Part shown: positions 41,737 through 52,205 of the stretch, one piece after another
Numbering within the stretch: position 1 is the first letter of the stretch
How the letters are laid out: the number at the start of each line of letters is the position of its first letter
NCBI RefSeq assembly: GCF_001307275.1
Contig: NZ_CP012831.1
Location: forward strand, 434,001 to 498,000
Reading direction: 5' to 3'
Length of the DNA stretch: 64,000 bases
DNA from: Pseudomonas fluorescens
GTDB taxonomy: Bacteria; Pseudomonadota; Gammaproteobacteria; Pseudomonadales; Pseudomonadaceae
Translations under genes and position numbers: made by a program
Notes under the pieces: model-generated
Databases searched by the model: none
What the model saw: the letters and a program-made list of their open reading frames with translations, nothing else
Told to the model about the DNA's origin: nothing

Positions 41737-43085
41737 GGGGCCGGTGGTCGCTGAGCAGCCGCCTGGCGCTGCTGTTCGCCGCCTGCACGGCAGTTGTGTC
41801 GTTGTTTGCCGGCGTGCTGTTCAGCCGTGGCAGCGAGGCACACTTCATCGAGTTGGACCAGCAACTGCTCGAAGGCAAGCTGATCGGCCTGCGCCGCGCC
41901 CTGCAAGACCTCAACGCCGAGCAGACCCAGCGCCGACTGGAAGATGAGCTGAGCCGTCAGGCCGACCTGGCGCTGCGCATCAAGGGCAGCGATGGCGTGC
42001 GCTGGTACGACAGCTCGATCCGGATTCCGGCTCAGTTGCCGGAGCGGCCCGGCCTGTCGACCCTCAGCGATGCCGACAACGATTACCGGGTGTTGAATGC
42101 ACCGCTGTATCCCGACCGAGCCGATTCACCGCAACTGACCCTGTTGCTGGACATCACCCACCACCAGCACTTCCTGCAACGCATGCAAAGGCTGATCTGG
42201 CTGACCGTCGGCCTTTCGGCCCTGGCCACCGCCCTGCTCGGTGCCTGGGCCGCCCGGCGGGCCCTGCGGCCGTTGCGACGCATGGGCGCCATCGCCGGCA
42301 ACGTCTCGGCCCGTTCCCTCAACGCCCGCCTGCCCGAAGAGCAAATGCCCGCCGAACTGGCGGAATTGGCCCACAGCATCAACGCCATGCTCGGACGCCT
42401 CGACGATGCGTTTCAGCGGCTCTCGGCGTTCTCTGCCGACATCGCCCATGAGTTGCGCACGCCGCTGTCGAACCTGCTGACCCACACCCAGGTCACCCTC
42501 ACCCGCGAACGCTCCCTGGAGGATTACCGCGAGGCGTTGCACAGCAATCTCGAAGAACTGCAATGGATGGCGCAACTGGTCAACGACATGCTGTACCTGG
42601 CCAAGGCCGACCATGGCCTGCTGGCGCTCAATCGCGAACCGCTGCAGTTGGGCGAGGAAGTGGACGTGCTGCTGGACTTCTTCGCGCCGCTGGCCGAAGA
42701 CACCAACGTCCGCCTGAGCCGCGAGGGCGATGGCCGCATAGAGGGTGACCGCAACATGTTGCGCCGGGCGCTCTCCAACCTGCTGGACAACGCCCTGCGC
42801 TTCACCCCCGCTGACGGCGAAGTGCGGGTGCACATTGTCGATGCGACTCAAGGAGTGAGCGTTAGTGTGGAGAACAGTGGCGAAGGAATTGCAGCGGACT
42901 TGCTGCCGCGCCTGTTCGACCGCTTCTACCGCGCCGACCCGGCTCGCCAGGAAGGCAGCAGCGAACATGCGGGGCTTGGACTGGCCATCACCCGCTCGAT
43001 CATCCGCGCCCATGGCGGGCAGATCCGTTGTGAATCGGCCGATGGCTGGACGCGGTTCCTGATCGAATTGCCGAAGGGGGATTAA
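41733..43085 (+). CDS. copS: copper sensor histidine kinase CopS
   Basis: The 450-residue membrane kinase has two TM segments (about 11-30 and 153-173) around a periplasmic sensor, then a HAMP domain, the dimerisation/phosphoacceptor box with His239 ([16 protein letters not shown]), and a HATPase domain ([31 protein letters not shown]). It starts with GTG overlapping copR. Family: heavy-metal sensor kinases (CusS/CopS). Confidence 0.94.
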   Translation: MRGRWSLSSRLALLFAACTAVVSLFAGVLFSRGSEAHFIELDQQLLEGKLIGLRRALQDLNAEQTQRRLEDELSRQADLALRIKGSDGVRWYDSSIRIPAQLPERPGLSTLSDADNDYRVLNAPLYPDRADSPQLTLLLDITHHQHFLQRMQRLIWLTVGLSALATALLGAWAARRALRPLRRMGAIAGNVSARSLNARLPEEQMPAELAELAHSINAMLGRLDDAFQRLSAFSADIAHELRTPLSNLLTHTQVTLTRERSLEDYREALHSNLEELQWMAQLVNDMLYLAKADHGLLALNREPLQLGEEVDVLLDFFAPLAEDTNVRLSREGDGRIEGDRNMLRRALSNLLDNALRFTPADGEVRVHIVDATQGVSVSVENSGEGIAADLLPRLFDRFYRADPARQEGSSEHAGLGLAITRSIIRAHGGQIRCESADGWTRFLIELPKGD

Positions 43086-43186
43086 GCCCGACACAACCCC
43101 TGTGGCGAGGGAGCTTGCTCCCGCTGGAGCGCGAAGCGCTCCAAAAAAAAGCCACAAGCCTGGCAAGCATCCAGACCTACGGGGTA

Positions 43187-44431
43187 TCAGGAATACCGCA
43201 ACGCCTGCGCCGGTTCGATCTTCGCCGCGCGCCATGCCGGGTAGACGGTGGCGAGGAAGCTCAGGATGAACCCGGCCGAGCAGATCAGCACGACGTCGCC
43301 ACGCTGCAGCTCCGACGGCAGGTTGCTGACGAAATACACATCGGAACTGAAGATGTGCTGGCCGCTGACCCGTTCCAGCCAGCCCACCAGCGCACTGACG
43401 TTCAACGCCGCGATCACCCCCAGCACGCCACCGATGAGCGTGCCGACGACACCAATCACCGTGCCCTGGACCATGAAGATCGCCATGATCTGCCGCGGCG
43501 TGGCGCCGATGGTACGCAGGATCGCGATGTCCGCGCCCTTGTCGTTCACCACCATGATCAGCGTGGCGATGATGTTGAACGCCGCCACCGCGACAATCAT
43601 CAGCAACAGCAAGCCAATCATGGTTTTTTCCATTTTCATGGCGCTGAACAGGCTGCCCTGGGTATGAGTCCAGTCGTCAGCCTTGTAATCCGCGCCAAGG
43701 CCAGTGGCGATTTCACCGGAGACCTTCGGCGCTGCGTACAAGTCTTTCACCGCCAGGCGCACGCTTTGCACCTGGTTCGGCTGCCAATGCTGCATCTGCG
43801 CGGCGTCGGCCAGGTGAATCAGGGCCATGGAACCGTCCAGCTCGGCGCCGACCTTGAACACACCCACGACGTTCAAGCGCTGCATCCGCGGCGTGATGCC
43901 CCCCGGCGCGGTGCTGACTTCCGGCACGATCAACGTCAGTTTGTCACCGACATTCAAACGGAAACGCCGGGCCGTGATCTCGCCGATGACCACACCGTAT
44001 TCGCCCGGCTTCAAGGCATCGAGACGCCCCTGGACGATATGCTGGGCAACGATGGACACCTTGCCTTCCTGGGCCGGATCGATGCCGCTGATCTGGATCG
44101 GCTGCATCGAACCTTTATGGCTCAGCATGCCTTCCATCTCGGTAAACGGCACGGCGGCGGTGACTTCGGGGTTCTTCAGCGCCGCGGCGGCCACCGGCTG
44201 CCAGTCGTCGATCGGGTTCACACCGACGATCGTGGCGTGGGGCACCATGCCGAGGATGCGCGAGCTCATCTCGCGCTGGAAGCCGTTCATCACCGACAAC
44301 ACCACGATCATTGCCAGCACACCCAGGGCGAGGCCGATCATCGAGGTCATGGAGATGAACGAAACAAAGCGATTGCGGCGCTTGGCGCGGGTATAGCGCG
44401 TGCCGATAAAGATCGATAACGGTCTGAACAT
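43187..44431 (-). CDS. lolE: lipoprotein-releasing ABC permease LolE
   Basis: The 414-residue permease has four TM helices (one at about 25-48, three in the C-terminal third) around a large periplasmic domain, and ends with PAWRAAKIEPAQALRYS. It is the third gene of lolCDE. It is paralogous to lolC along its full length (shared [18 protein letters not shown] start). With LolC and LolD it extracts lipoproteins from the inner membrane and gives them to LolA. Confidence 0.95.
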   Translation of the reverse strand: MFRPLSIFIGTRYTRAKRRNRFVSFISMTSMIGLALGVLAMIVVLSVMNGFQREMSSRILGMVPHATIVGVNPIDDWQPVAAAALKNPEVTAAVPFTEMEGMLSHKGSMQPIQISGIDPAQEGKVSIVAQHIVQGRLDALKPGEYGVVIGEITARRFRLNVGDKLTLIVPEVSTAPGGITPRMQRLNVVGVFKVGAELDGSMALIHLADAAQMQHWQPNQVQSVRLAVKDLYAAPKVSGEIATGLGADYKADDWTHTQGSLFSAMKMEKTMIGLLLLMIVAVAAFNIIATLIMVVNDKGADIAILRTIGATPRQIMAIFMVQGTVIGVVGTLIGGVLGVIAALNVSALVGWLERVSGQHIFSSDVYFVSNLPSELQRGDVVLICSAGFILSFLATVYPAWRAAKIEPAQALRYS

Positions 44432-44494
44432 TCGCGGGGCACCGTATGAAAATAAAAGACCCGGCACTGTTTCCAAGTGTCGGGTTTCGGTCGG

Positions 44495-45193
44495 TCAGAT
44501 GGGCGTCAGGCAACCTTCCTGCAAGTGCAGGACGCGGTCCATCTGCCGGGCCAGGTTCATGTCGTGGGTCACCACCAGGAACGCCGTGCGCATCGAGGTG
44601 CTGAGCTCCAGCATCAAGTCCTGGATGCCTTGGGCGGTGTGGGAGTCGAGGTTGCCGGTCGGCTCATCGAGCATTACCAGACCAGGCTTGTTGACCAGGG
44701 CCCGGGCAATCGCCACGCGCTGACGCTCGCCACCGGACAGTTCGGCCGGCTTGTGTTCCAGGCGATGCCCCAGCCCTACCCGCTCCAGCAACGCCGTGGC
44801 GCGCTGACGGGCCTCGGGAATCGCCGTGCGGCCGATCAACAGCGGCATGCAGACGTTTTCCAGCGCGGTGAACTCGGGCAGCAGATGGTGGAACTGGTAG
44901 ACGAAACCCAGGGAACGGTTGCGCAGCAGGCCACGGGCCTTCTCGTTCAGCGCCGACAGTTCTTCGCCGGCCAGCCAGACGCTGCCGGCGGTTGGCGTAT
45001 CCAGGCCGCCCAGCAGGTTGAGCAAGGTACTTTTGCCGGACCCGGAGGTACCGACAATCGCCACGCGCTCGCCCGGGTGCAGTTCCAGTTGCAGGCCCGA
45101 CAACACCACCACCGACTCCGGGCCTTCCTCGTAGGATTTGCCCAGGTTGCGGCAGCTCAAGATTGCTTTTTCACTCATGCCCGACTCACTCAT
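44495..45193 (-). CDS. lolD: lipoprotein-releasing ABC ATPase LolD
   Basis: The 232-residue ATPase has Walker A (GTSGSGKST), the Q-loop [12 protein letters not shown], the signature [15 protein letters not shown] and Walker B ([12 protein letters not shown]). The ATG at 45193 is supported by a GGAGG 9 bp upstream and overlaps the lolC stop by 8 bp; a second ATG (45178) is possible. It powers LolCE-driven lipoprotein release. Confidence 0.96.
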   Translation of the reverse strand: MSESGMSEKAILSCRNLGKSYEEGPESVVVLSGLQLELHPGERVAIVGTSGSGKSTLLNLLGGLDTPTAGSVWLAGEELSALNEKARGLLRNRSLGFVYQFHHLLPEFTALENVCMPLLIGRTAIPEARQRATALLERVGLGHRLEHKPAELSGGERQRVAIARALVNKPGLVMLDEPTGNLDSHTAQGIQDLMLELSTSMRTAFLVVTHDMNLARQMDRVLHLQEGCLTPI

Positions 45194-46436
45194 AACGTAA
45201 CGCCTCCGCAGGCTGGGTGCGCGCGGCACGCCAGGCAGGATACAGGGTGGCGAGGAAACTCAGGACCAACGCGGCGCCGCAGACCATCAACACGTCATCG
45301 GACTGCAACTGCGATGGCAGGTAGTCGATGAAGTACACGTCGGCGTTGAGAAACTTGTGCCCGATCAGGCCCTCGAGGGCGGCGATCGCGGCGCTGACAT
45401 TCAGTGCGGCGAACATCCCGACCAGGGCCCCCACGAACGTACCGATCACGCCAATGACCGTGCCCTGGACCATGAAGATCCGCATGATCTGCCCTGGCGT
45501 GGCACCGAGGGTGCGCAAGATCGCGATGTCGCCCTTCTTGTCGTTCACCACCATCACCAGCGTGGAGATGATGTTGAACGCCGCCACGGCGACAATCAGC
45601 AACAGCAGCAGGCCGATCATGGCTTTTTCCATGCGGATCGCCTGGTACAGGTTGCCGTGGGTGCGGGTCCAGTCCCGGGCGTAGTAGCGGTCTTCGCCAA
45701 GCTGCTGGGCGATGGTCCAGGCCACACGCGGAGCCTGGAACAGGTCATCGAACTTCAACCGCAGGCCCTGGACCTGATCCGGTTTCCAGCGATGCAGGCG
45801 GGCCAGGTCCTGGAGGTTGGTGACCCCCAGGTAACCGTCCAGCTCGCCGGCGCCGACATGGAAGATGCCGACCACGGTAAAGCGTTTCATGCGCGGGAAC
45901 ATGCCGCCCGGGGTCACGGTGACCTCCGGGGCGACGAAGGTCAGCTTGTCGCCGATGGCAACGCCGAGCTTGGCCGCGGCCTTGTCGCCGATGACGATGC
46001 CGAAGCTGCCGGGCGCCAGGTCGTCGAGTTTGCCCTGCTGCATGAAGTTATCGATGATCGACACCTGCCGCTCGAGTCCGGGGTCGATGCCATTGAGCAA
46101 CACCTTGGACACTTTGCCGTCGTTGGTCAGCAACCCCTGCATCTGGATGAATGGCGCCACGGCCAGCACCTGCGGGTTCTGCTTGACCTTGGCGGCCAGG
46201 CTCGGCCAGTCGCCGATGGCTTCGCCGGTTTCGAGGGTCGCGTGGGGCACCATGCCCAGCACGCGGGTGCGCATCTCATGGTCGAAGCCGTTCATCACCG
46301 AGAGCACGACGATCATCACGACCACGCCAAGGGCCAGTCCGATGATGGACGTCAGGGAAATGAACGATACGAAATGATTGCGACGCTTTGCACGGGTATA
46401 ACGCGTGCCGATAAATACGAAGAGAGGTCTGAACAT
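45186..46436 (-). CDS. lolC: lipoprotein-releasing ABC permease LolC
   Basis: The 416-residue permease has the same layout as LolE, with the family loop [16 protein letters not shown] and the ending [17 protein letters not shown]. It is the first gene of the operon. Its DNA is clearly related to lolE, but the two copies have diverged throughout, so this is an old duplication. Confidence 0.95.
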   Translation of the reverse strand: MFRPLFVFIGTRYTRAKRRNHFVSFISLTSIIGLALGVVVMIVVLSVMNGFDHEMRTRVLGMVPHATLETGEAIGDWPSLAAKVKQNPQVLAVAPFIQMQGLLTNDGKVSKVLLNGIDPGLERQVSIIDNFMQQGKLDDLAPGSFGIVIGDKAAAKLGVAIGDKLTFVAPEVTVTPGGMFPRMKRFTVVGIFHVGAGELDGYLGVTNLQDLARLHRWKPDQVQGLRLKFDDLFQAPRVAWTIAQQLGEDRYYARDWTRTHGNLYQAIRMEKAMIGLLLLLIVAVAAFNIISTLVMVVNDKKGDIAILRTLGATPGQIMRIFMVQGTVIGVIGTFVGALVGMFAALNVSAAIAALEGLIGHKFLNADVYFIDYLPSQLQSDDVLMVCGAALVLSFLATLYPAWRAARTQPAEALRYE

Positions 46437-46530
46437 GTCGGGGCTTGTTCGGAGGGAAAAGGAACGTCCTTGTGGCGGGGGTCACAAACCAGCTTTACAC
46501 TCAGACCACCGCCGCTACCATGGGTTCGCC

Positions 46531-47127
46531 ATGTCGACATTAGATGAAGAAGATCGCCGCGAATACTACCGTATCGAGGACACGATCGCACTGGAAATTC
46601 GGCCCCTCTCCATTCCTGAAGCTGCTGGCCAGGAAGTGTTGCAGGATGCTTCTCCACTGTTCAACCTGCTCAGTGAACTGCACCTGAGCGAATTCGAGTC
46701 ACAGCACCTGCTGCGCCAGATCAGCGAGCGCGAACGCAGCGTCGCGGCGTACCTCAAGGCGATGAACAAACGCATCGACCTGCTCAGCCAGGTCATTGCC
46801 CTGACGGTGCTCGGCGAAATCGGCGAGCCACAGCCGGTGATCATTTCCGAAGGCGGCGTCGACTTCCAATACCCCACCCCAATCGCCGTCGGCGCCCACT
46901 TGTCGATCAAGCTGGTACTGATGCCCCAGGCCCTCGGCTTGCTGCTGCGGGCGCGGGTCACCCACTGCGACCCCAAGGGCGACGGCTACGACGTGGGCAC
47001 CGAGTTCGAACGCCCCACCGACGCCCAGCGCCAGTTGCTGGCCCGCTACATCCTGCAGAAACAGGCGCAAGAACGGCGCCTGGCCCGGGAACTGAACGAA
47101 TCAGGTATCAATAAGGAAGAACCGTGA
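46531..47127 (+). CDS. PilZ-domain protein
   Basis: The 198-residue protein has an RxxxR element near its N-terminus (RREYYRIED), a central helical part and a PilZ-like barrel with VIISEGGVDFQYPTP, ending with DGYDVGTEFERPTD. PilZ domains bind cyclic-di-GMP; the Asp that often precedes the Ser motif is Ile here. The ATG at 46531 gives the family start. It is coupled by 4 bp to the phosphodiesterase gene. Confidence 0.85.
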   Translation: MSTLDEEDRREYYRIEDTIALEIRPLSIPEAAGQEVLQDASPLFNLLSELHLSEFESQHLLRQISERERSVAAYLKAMNKRIDLLSQVIALTVLGEIGEPQPVIISEGGVDFQYPTPIAVGAHLSIKLVLMPQALGLLLRARVTHCDPKGDGYDVGTEFERPTDAQRQLLARYILQKQAQERRLARELNESGINKEEP

Positions 47128-47846
47128 CCCTCATTTATGGCCACCGCGGCGCCAAGGGCGAAGCGCCGGAAAACACCCTGACCGGTTTTCAGGAGTGCCT
47201 CAAGCACGGCGTACGCCGTTGCGAGCTGGACCTGCATCTTTCGATGGACGGCGAGTTGATGGTCATCCACGACCCGACCCTCAAGCGCACCACGGACCGC
47301 CGCGGCAAGGTGGTGGAACATTCCGCCGCCGAACTGGTGACCTACGATGCGCGCAAGGGTGGCCCGGGCTGGATCAAGCCGTGCCCGATCCCACGCCTGG
47401 AGGAGCTGTTCGAGACGTGTGATTTCGAGCACTGGCAACTGGAGGTCAAGAGTGCTTCGCGCACCCGCGCTGCGGCCACGGTGCTGGGCATCCGCGAAAT
47501 GGCCCAGCGGTTCGGGTTGCTGGACAGGATCACCATCACGTCCAGTTCCCGGGAAGTGCTCAAGGCAGCCCTGGACTTGACCCCGGACATCTCCCGCGGA
47601 CTGGTGGCCGAATACGCCTGGCTCGACCCGTTGAAGGTCGCCCAGAGCTACGGCTGCGAGATTCTGGCGCTGAACTGGACCCTGTGCACGCCGGAACGCC
47701 TGATCAAAGCGCAGCGCCAGGGGCTGCATGTGTCGGTGTGGACCGTCAACGAGCCCGCGCTGATGCGCAGGCTCGCCGACTTTGGCGCTGACAGCCTGAT
47801 TACAGACTTTCCCGGTTTGGCCACTGCCACCCTCGGGAAGGGCTGA
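47124..47846 (+). CDS. cytosolic glycerophosphodiester phosphodiesterase (GlpQ/UgpQ type)
   Basis: This 240-residue TIM-barrel enzyme hydrolyses glycerophosphodiesters to glycerol-3-phosphate. The catalytic stretch is IYGHRGAKGEAPENTLTGF; E and D follow in CELDLHLSMDGELMVIHDP, which also supplies the metal site. No signal peptide is present, so it is cytosolic. The start is GTG overlapping the PilZ gene stop. Confidence 0.93.
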   Translation: MTLIYGHRGAKGEAPENTLTGFQECLKHGVRRCELDLHLSMDGELMVIHDPTLKRTTDRRGKVVEHSAAELVTYDARKGGPGWIKPCPIPRLEELFETCDFEHWQLEVKSASRTRAAATVLGIREMAQRFGLLDRITITSSSREVLKAALDLTPDISRGLVAEYAWLDPLKVAQSYGCEILALNWTLCTPERLIKAQRQGLHVSVWTVNEPALMRRLADFGADSLITDFPGLATATLGKG

Positions 47847-47888
47847 AATCGGTCTCCCCGGCCGGCTCAGGCCACCGGCCGGAGCCGC

Positions 47889-49283
47889 TCAAAAAAGCCG
47901 GTTGAGCCCGTCATAGGCCGCTACCCGATAGGCTTCGGCCATGGTCGGGTAGTTGAACGTGGTGTTGACGAAGTACTTCAGCGTGTTCAGCTCGCCCGGC
48001 TGGTTCATGATCGCCTGGCCGATGTGCACGATCTCCGACGCCTGGTAGCCGAAGCAGTGCACGCCCAGCACTTCCAGGGTCTCGCGGTGGAACAGGATCT
48101 TCAGCATGCCTTGCGGCTCGCCGGCGATCTGCGCGCGCGCCATGCTCTTGAAGAACGCCTTGCCCACCTCGTACGGCACCTTGGCCTGGGTCAGCTCCTG
48201 CTCGTTCTTGCCGATCGAGCTGATCTCCGGAATGGTGTAGATGCCGGTCGGCACGTCGTTGACGAAACGCCAGCTGCCGTTGTCGACAATGCTGCCGGCG
48301 GCCGAACGGCCCTGGTCGTGGGCGGCACTGGCCAGGCTCGGCCAACCGATCACGTCACCGGCACCATAGATGTTCGGCACGCAGGTGCGGTAGTTCTCGT
48401 CGACTTCGATCTGGCCGCGGCTGTTGACCTTCACGCCGATGTTTTCCAGGCCCAGGGTGTCGGTGTTACCGGTACGGCCGTTGCACCAGAGCAAGGCGTC
48501 GGCCTTGATCTTCTTGCCGGACTTGAGGTGCAGGATCACGCCATTATCGACGCCTTCGACCCGGTCATAGTCTTCGTTGTGGCGCACGGTGATGTTGTTG
48601 TTGCTGAAGTGATAGCTCAGGGCCTGGGAGATTTCCGAGTCCAGGAAGCTCAGCAACTGGCCGCGGTTATCCACCAGCTCCACCAGCACACCCAGGCCGC
48701 TGAAAATCGAGGCGTATTCGCAACCGATCACGCCAGCACCGTAGACGATGAGCTTACGCGGGGTGTGACCCAGGCTCAGGATGGTGTCGCTATCGTAGAT
48801 CCGCGCATGGTTGAAATCGATGTCGGCCGGGCGATAGGGGCGCGAACCGGTGGCGATGATGATGTGCTTGGCCACCAGCTTCTCGACCACGCCATTGCCG
48901 CAGACCACTTCGACCGTCTGCTCGTCGGCAAAGCTGCCCGTGCCGAAGAACACGTCCACGCGGTTGCGGGCGTAGTAGCCGGTGCGCGAGGCCACTTGCT
49001 TGGAGATCACCTTCTCGGCGCTCTTGAGCACGTCCGGGAAGGAGAACCAGCGCGGCTCGCCGATGGCCCGGAACATCGGGTTGGTGTTGAACTGCATGAT
49101 CTGCCGGACCGAGTGACGCAAGGCCTTGGACGGGATGGTACCCAAGTGGGTGCAGTTGCCGCCGACCTGCCGACGGCTGTCGACCATCGCCACCTTGCGC
49201 CCTGCCTTGGCCGCGTTCATTGCCGCGCCTTCCCCCGCCGGGCCGGAACCCAGTACCACCACGTCGTAGTTGTAGACAGCCAT
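47889..49283 (-). CDS. sthA: soluble pyridine nucleotide transhydrogenase
   Basis: The 464-residue flavoprotein equilibrates NADPH and NADH. It has the FAD-binding [27 protein letters not shown] and the NAD-binding [20 protein letters not shown]. The redox Cys pair of disulphide reductases is altered ([13 protein letters not shown] has only one Cys), as normal for SthA. The C-terminal dimer domain ends with [15 protein letters not shown]. Confidence 0.97.
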   Translation of the reverse strand: MAVYNYDVVVLGSGPAGEGAAMNAAKAGRKVAMVDSRRQVGGNCTHLGTIPSKALRHSVRQIMQFNTNPMFRAIGEPRWFSFPDVLKSAEKVISKQVASRTGYYARNRVDVFFGTGSFADEQTVEVVCGNGVVEKLVAKHIIIATGSRPYRPADIDFNHARIYDSDTILSLGHTPRKLIVYGAGVIGCEYASIFSGLGVLVELVDNRGQLLSFLDSEISQALSYHFSNNNITVRHNEDYDRVEGVDNGVILHLKSGKKIKADALLWCNGRTGNTDTLGLENIGVKVNSRGQIEVDENYRTCVPNIYGAGDVIGWPSLASAAHDQGRSAAGSIVDNGSWRFVNDVPTGIYTIPEISSIGKNEQELTQAKVPYEVGKAFFKSMARAQIAGEPQGMLKILFHRETLEVLGVHCFGYQASEIVHIGQAIMNQPGELNTLKYFVNTTFNYPTMAEAYRVAAYDGLNRLF

Positions 49284-49494
49284 GCGTACTCCTCAGAACA
49301 GGCCGCGACGCCTCACTAGGCATCGGCGGCTAAATCATGCCGGCCTGCGGCATGAAGGAACAATTTGGGGCCGGTTCACGAGCCCGGCCACAGTCTATAG
49401 AAGCGTCAACGCCGCGCACATTACCCCTTGGTCGCGTCGTAGGCTAGTTTTGCCTGCGCTATTTCGCCACAGGTGACCTTTCAGGGCGCTGTCA

Positions 49495-50511
49495 TCATTG
49501 AGGTTTTCCGCCCGTCATCCGTTCAAATGCTTCATTGGTGCGAACGACGAAACGGTCATTGTCCCGCAATACGAAAAATACCCCGACGCCCTGTTTCTGG
49601 GCATAGTCCCAACCCCGTTCAGGGCCGAGAATCAGCAACAGCGTCGATAGTCCATCGGCCATCAGCGCCGAAGGATGAATCACCGTGACTGACGCCAGGT
49701 TATGTAGGACCGGCGCACCAGTACGTGCATCAAAGGTGTGGGAATAACGCTGACCGCCCTGTTCGAAATAATGACGGTAGTCACCCGAGGTGGAAACGCC
49801 GTAGCCGTTGACCTCGATGACACGCTCCGCCACTTGCCGGTCATCCCGGGGCTCCTCCAGGGCGATGCGCCAGGCCGAACCATCGGGTTTGCGCCCGACC
49901 GCCTTGAGTTCCCCAGTGGCTTCAGCGAGGTAACTGTCGATGCCCAGGGCCTGGAGCCTGGCGGCGATGCGGTCGACGGCATAACCGGCGGCGATACTGT
50001 TGAAGTCGACTTCAACCGCGGCATCCTTGCACAACCGGTCGCCCTCAATACGCAAATGACCATGACCGACGCGCTGGCGCACCAAGGCCAAGGCTTCTGC
50101 AGTCGGCACTTTCTCTTCCCGGGACTGGGGCCCGAAGCCCCACAGGTTCAACAGCGGCTCCACGGTCAGATCAAAGGCCCCATCGCTTTGAACCGACAAC
50201 TGCTCGCCCACGCGGATCAACTCCAGGACCGGCCCAGGCATGACCTGACAACTGTTGGCCGGCAATGCGTTGAAGCGCTCAACGTCTGAATCGCTGCGAT
50301 AAGTCGAGAATTGCCGATCCACTTCGGCAAGGATGCTTTCCACCTCGACCTGCACCGTTTTCGGCGCGGGCCCGGCGGAATGCCTGACGTACTGAATGGA
50401 ATAATGACTGCCCATGGTCGGGCCGTCGAAACGTTCCAGGGTGTCGCCGCCGCCACAACCGGACAACACGCCGGCCAGCACCACAAGCTTTCCCCACCGT
50501 CCAGTTAACAA
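49495..50511 (-). CDS. apbE: FAD:protein FMN transferase (ApbE), lipoprotein
   Basis: The 338-residue product attaches FMN covalently to Thr/Ser of Rnf/Nqr-type or related proteins in the periplasm. Family motifs are FDGPTMGSHYSIQY, FDLTVEPLLNLWGFG and GELKAVGRKPDGSAW, with HTFDARTGAP near the end. The TTG at 50511 (after GGGGAG) gives a lipoprotein signal ending in LSGC. A longer frame to 50709 is open but runs through a REP repeat and is rejected. Confidence 0.88.
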   Translation of the reverse strand: MLTGRWGKLVVLAGVLSGCGGGDTLERFDGPTMGSHYSIQYVRHSAGPAPKTVQVEVESILAEVDRQFSTYRSDSDVERFNALPANSCQVMPGPVLELIRVGEQLSVQSDGAFDLTVEPLLNLWGFGPQSREEKVPTAEALALVRQRVGHGHLRIEGDRLCKDAAVEVDFNSIAAGYAVDRIAARLQALGIDSYLAEATGELKAVGRKPDGSAWRIALEEPRDDRQVAERVIEVNGYGVSTSGDYRHYFEQGGQRYSHTFDARTGAPVLHNLASVTVIHPSALMADGLSTLLLILGPERGWDYAQKQGVGVFFVLRDNDRFVVRTNEAFERMTGGKPQ

Positions 50512-50588
50512 ATCTTCATCTCCCCTCAAAACCGCGCCGGCCATTATGAGCTTCAGCGCGTGCATGCGCGAACCTGTAGGCGCACACC

Positions 50589-50678
50589 TGTGGGAGCAAA
50601 GCTTGCTCGCGATGAACGATAACGCAGCCTTGCAGCTGGACCGTGTCGCATGCATCGCGAGCAAGCTTTGCTCCCACA
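50589..50678. repeat. REP element inverted pair (variant)
   Basis: Copies at 50589-50613 and 50654-50678 have one extra base in the core (GAGCAAAGCTTGCTC) and lie between apbE and the MFS gene. Confidence 0.9.
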
Positions 50679-50738
50679 GGCTGCCCCCACAGCGTACAAG
50701 CACCCTCATACAAGATTTGCCAGAGTGAGTACCTACCC

Positions 50739-52037
50739 ATGTCTTCCACCACGAGCAACGGCAAGGCGATTTTTCGCGTTGTCAGCGGCAACTTCCTGGA
50801 GATGTTCGACTTCATGGTCTACGGCTTCTACGCCACAGCCATCGCCAAGACGTTCTTCCCCGCCGACAGTGCGTTCGTCTCGCTGATGCTGTCCCTGGCC
50901 ACGTTCGGTGCCGGGTTCCTGATGCGTCCCCTGGGGGCGATTTTTCTCGGTGCCTACATCGACCGCCATGGCCGTCGCAAAGGCTTGATCATCACCCTGG
51001 CGCTGATGGCCATGGGCACCATACTGATCGCCTGCGTGCCAGGCTACGCCGTCCTCGGCGTGGTGGCCCCCTTGCTGGTGCTGCTGGGCCGATTGCTGCA
51101 AGGCTTCTCCGCGGGCGTGGAGCTGGGTGGTGTGTCGGTCTACCTGGCGGAAATCTCCACGCCGGGACGCAAGGGTTTCTTTGTCAGTTGGCAATCCGCC
51201 AGCCAACAGGCGGCGGTGGTGTTTGCCGGCCTGCTGGGGGTTGGCCTCAATCACTGGCTGAGCCCCCAGGAGATGGGTGACTGGGGCTGGCGCGTACCGT
51301 TCCTGGTGGGCTGCATGATTGTCCCGGCCATCTTCATGATTCGTCGTTCGCTGGAAGAAACACCTGAATTCCAAGCAAGAAAACACCGCCCCAGCCTGTC
51401 GGAAATTGTCCGCTCCATCGGTCAGAACTTCGGCATTGTCTTGGCAGGTATGGCGCTGGTGGTGATGACTACCGTGTCGTTCTACCTGATCACCGCCTAT
51501 ACACCGACCTTCGGCAAGGCCGAGTTGAACCTGTCGGACCTGGATGCGCTGCTGGTCACGGTGTGCATCGGCTTGTCGAATTTCTTCTGGCTGCCTGTGA
51601 TGGGGGCGTTTTCCGACAAGATCGGACGCAAACCCCTACTGCTCGGTGCGACGATCCTGGCGATCCTGACGGCCTATCCGGCGCTGTCCTGGCTGGTAGC
51701 CAACCCCAGCTTCAGCCATTTGCTGATCGTCGAGCTGTGGTTGTCGTTCCTGTACGGATCCTACAACGGTGCCATGGTGGTGGCCTTGACGGAAATCATG
51801 CCGGTCGAGGTACGCACCACCGGTTTCTCCCTGGCCTACAGCCTGGCGACGGCAACGTTCGGCGGATTTACGCCGGCGGCCTGTACCTACCTGATCCATG
51901 TGCTCGACAACAAGGCTGCACCGGGGATATGGCTCAGTGGGGCGGCGGTGCTGGGGCTGATTGCGACCCTGGTGTTGTTCAAGGGCAATCGGCATGAACT
52001 GCGGACCGCACAAGCTTCGATGGTGAGCGGCGCCTGA
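50739..52037 (+). CDS. MFS transporter, citrate/tricarballylate-proton symporter type
   Basis: The 432-residue 12-TM protein belongs to the metabolite:H+ symporter (CitA/TcuC/ProP) family. Signatures are [19 protein letters not shown], the loop [14 protein letters not shown] and [22 protein letters not shown]. The close match to CitA suggests citrate or tricarballylate as substrate, but this is not certain. A REP-rich gap precedes it. Confidence 0.88.
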   Translation: MSSTTSNGKAIFRVVSGNFLEMFDFMVYGFYATAIAKTFFPADSAFVSLMLSLATFGAGFLMRPLGAIFLGAYIDRHGRRKGLIITLALMAMGTILIACVPGYAVLGVVAPLLVLLGRLLQGFSAGVELGGVSVYLAEISTPGRKGFFVSWQSASQQAAVVFAGLLGVGLNHWLSPQEMGDWGWRVPFLVGCMIVPAIFMIRRSLEETPEFQARKHRPSLSEIVRSIGQNFGIVLAGMALVVMTTVSFYLITAYTPTFGKAELNLSDLDALLVTVCIGLSNFFWLPVMGAFSDKIGRKPLLLGATILAILTAYPALSWLVANPSFSHLLIVELWLSFLYGSYNGAMVVALTEIMPVEVRTTGFSLAYSLATATFGGFTPAACTYLIHVLDNKAAPGIWLSGAAVLGLIATLVLFKGNRHELRTAQASMVSGA

Positions 52038-52064
52038 TAGATCGCCATCGTCGGATCGCCGCCC

Positions 52065-52126
52065 GGAGCAAGCTCGCTCCCACAGGATGTACACGATCAA
52101 ACTGTGGGAGCGAGCTTGCTCGCGAT
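52065..52126. repeat. REP element inverted pair
   Basis: A shortened copy (52065-52084) and a full copy (52103-52126) in opposite orientation follow the MFS gene. Confidence 0.85.
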
Positions 52127-52161
52127 GAGGCCAGCCCAGACACCACAAAACCCGGACAAAA

Positions 52162-52189
52162 AAAACGCCCCGACAAGTCGGGGCGTTTT
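52162..52189 (-). terminator. intrinsic terminator of gap
   Basis: The stem AAAACGCCCCGAC/GTCGGGGCGTTTT with a 2-nt loop is extended by A residues that give a T8 run when read on the minus strand. It lies 16 bp after the gap stop and may also stop rightward transcription. Confidence 0.93.
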
Positions 52190-52205
52190 CACAAGCGGCT
52201 AAGGC

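Noticed and set aside
43123..43150. Hairpin GGAGCGC-GAA-GCGCTCC followed by A8 after copS considered as terminator
   Set aside because: The run after the stem is A on the plus strand, and on the minus strand the T run precedes the stem, so it fits no intrinsic terminator.
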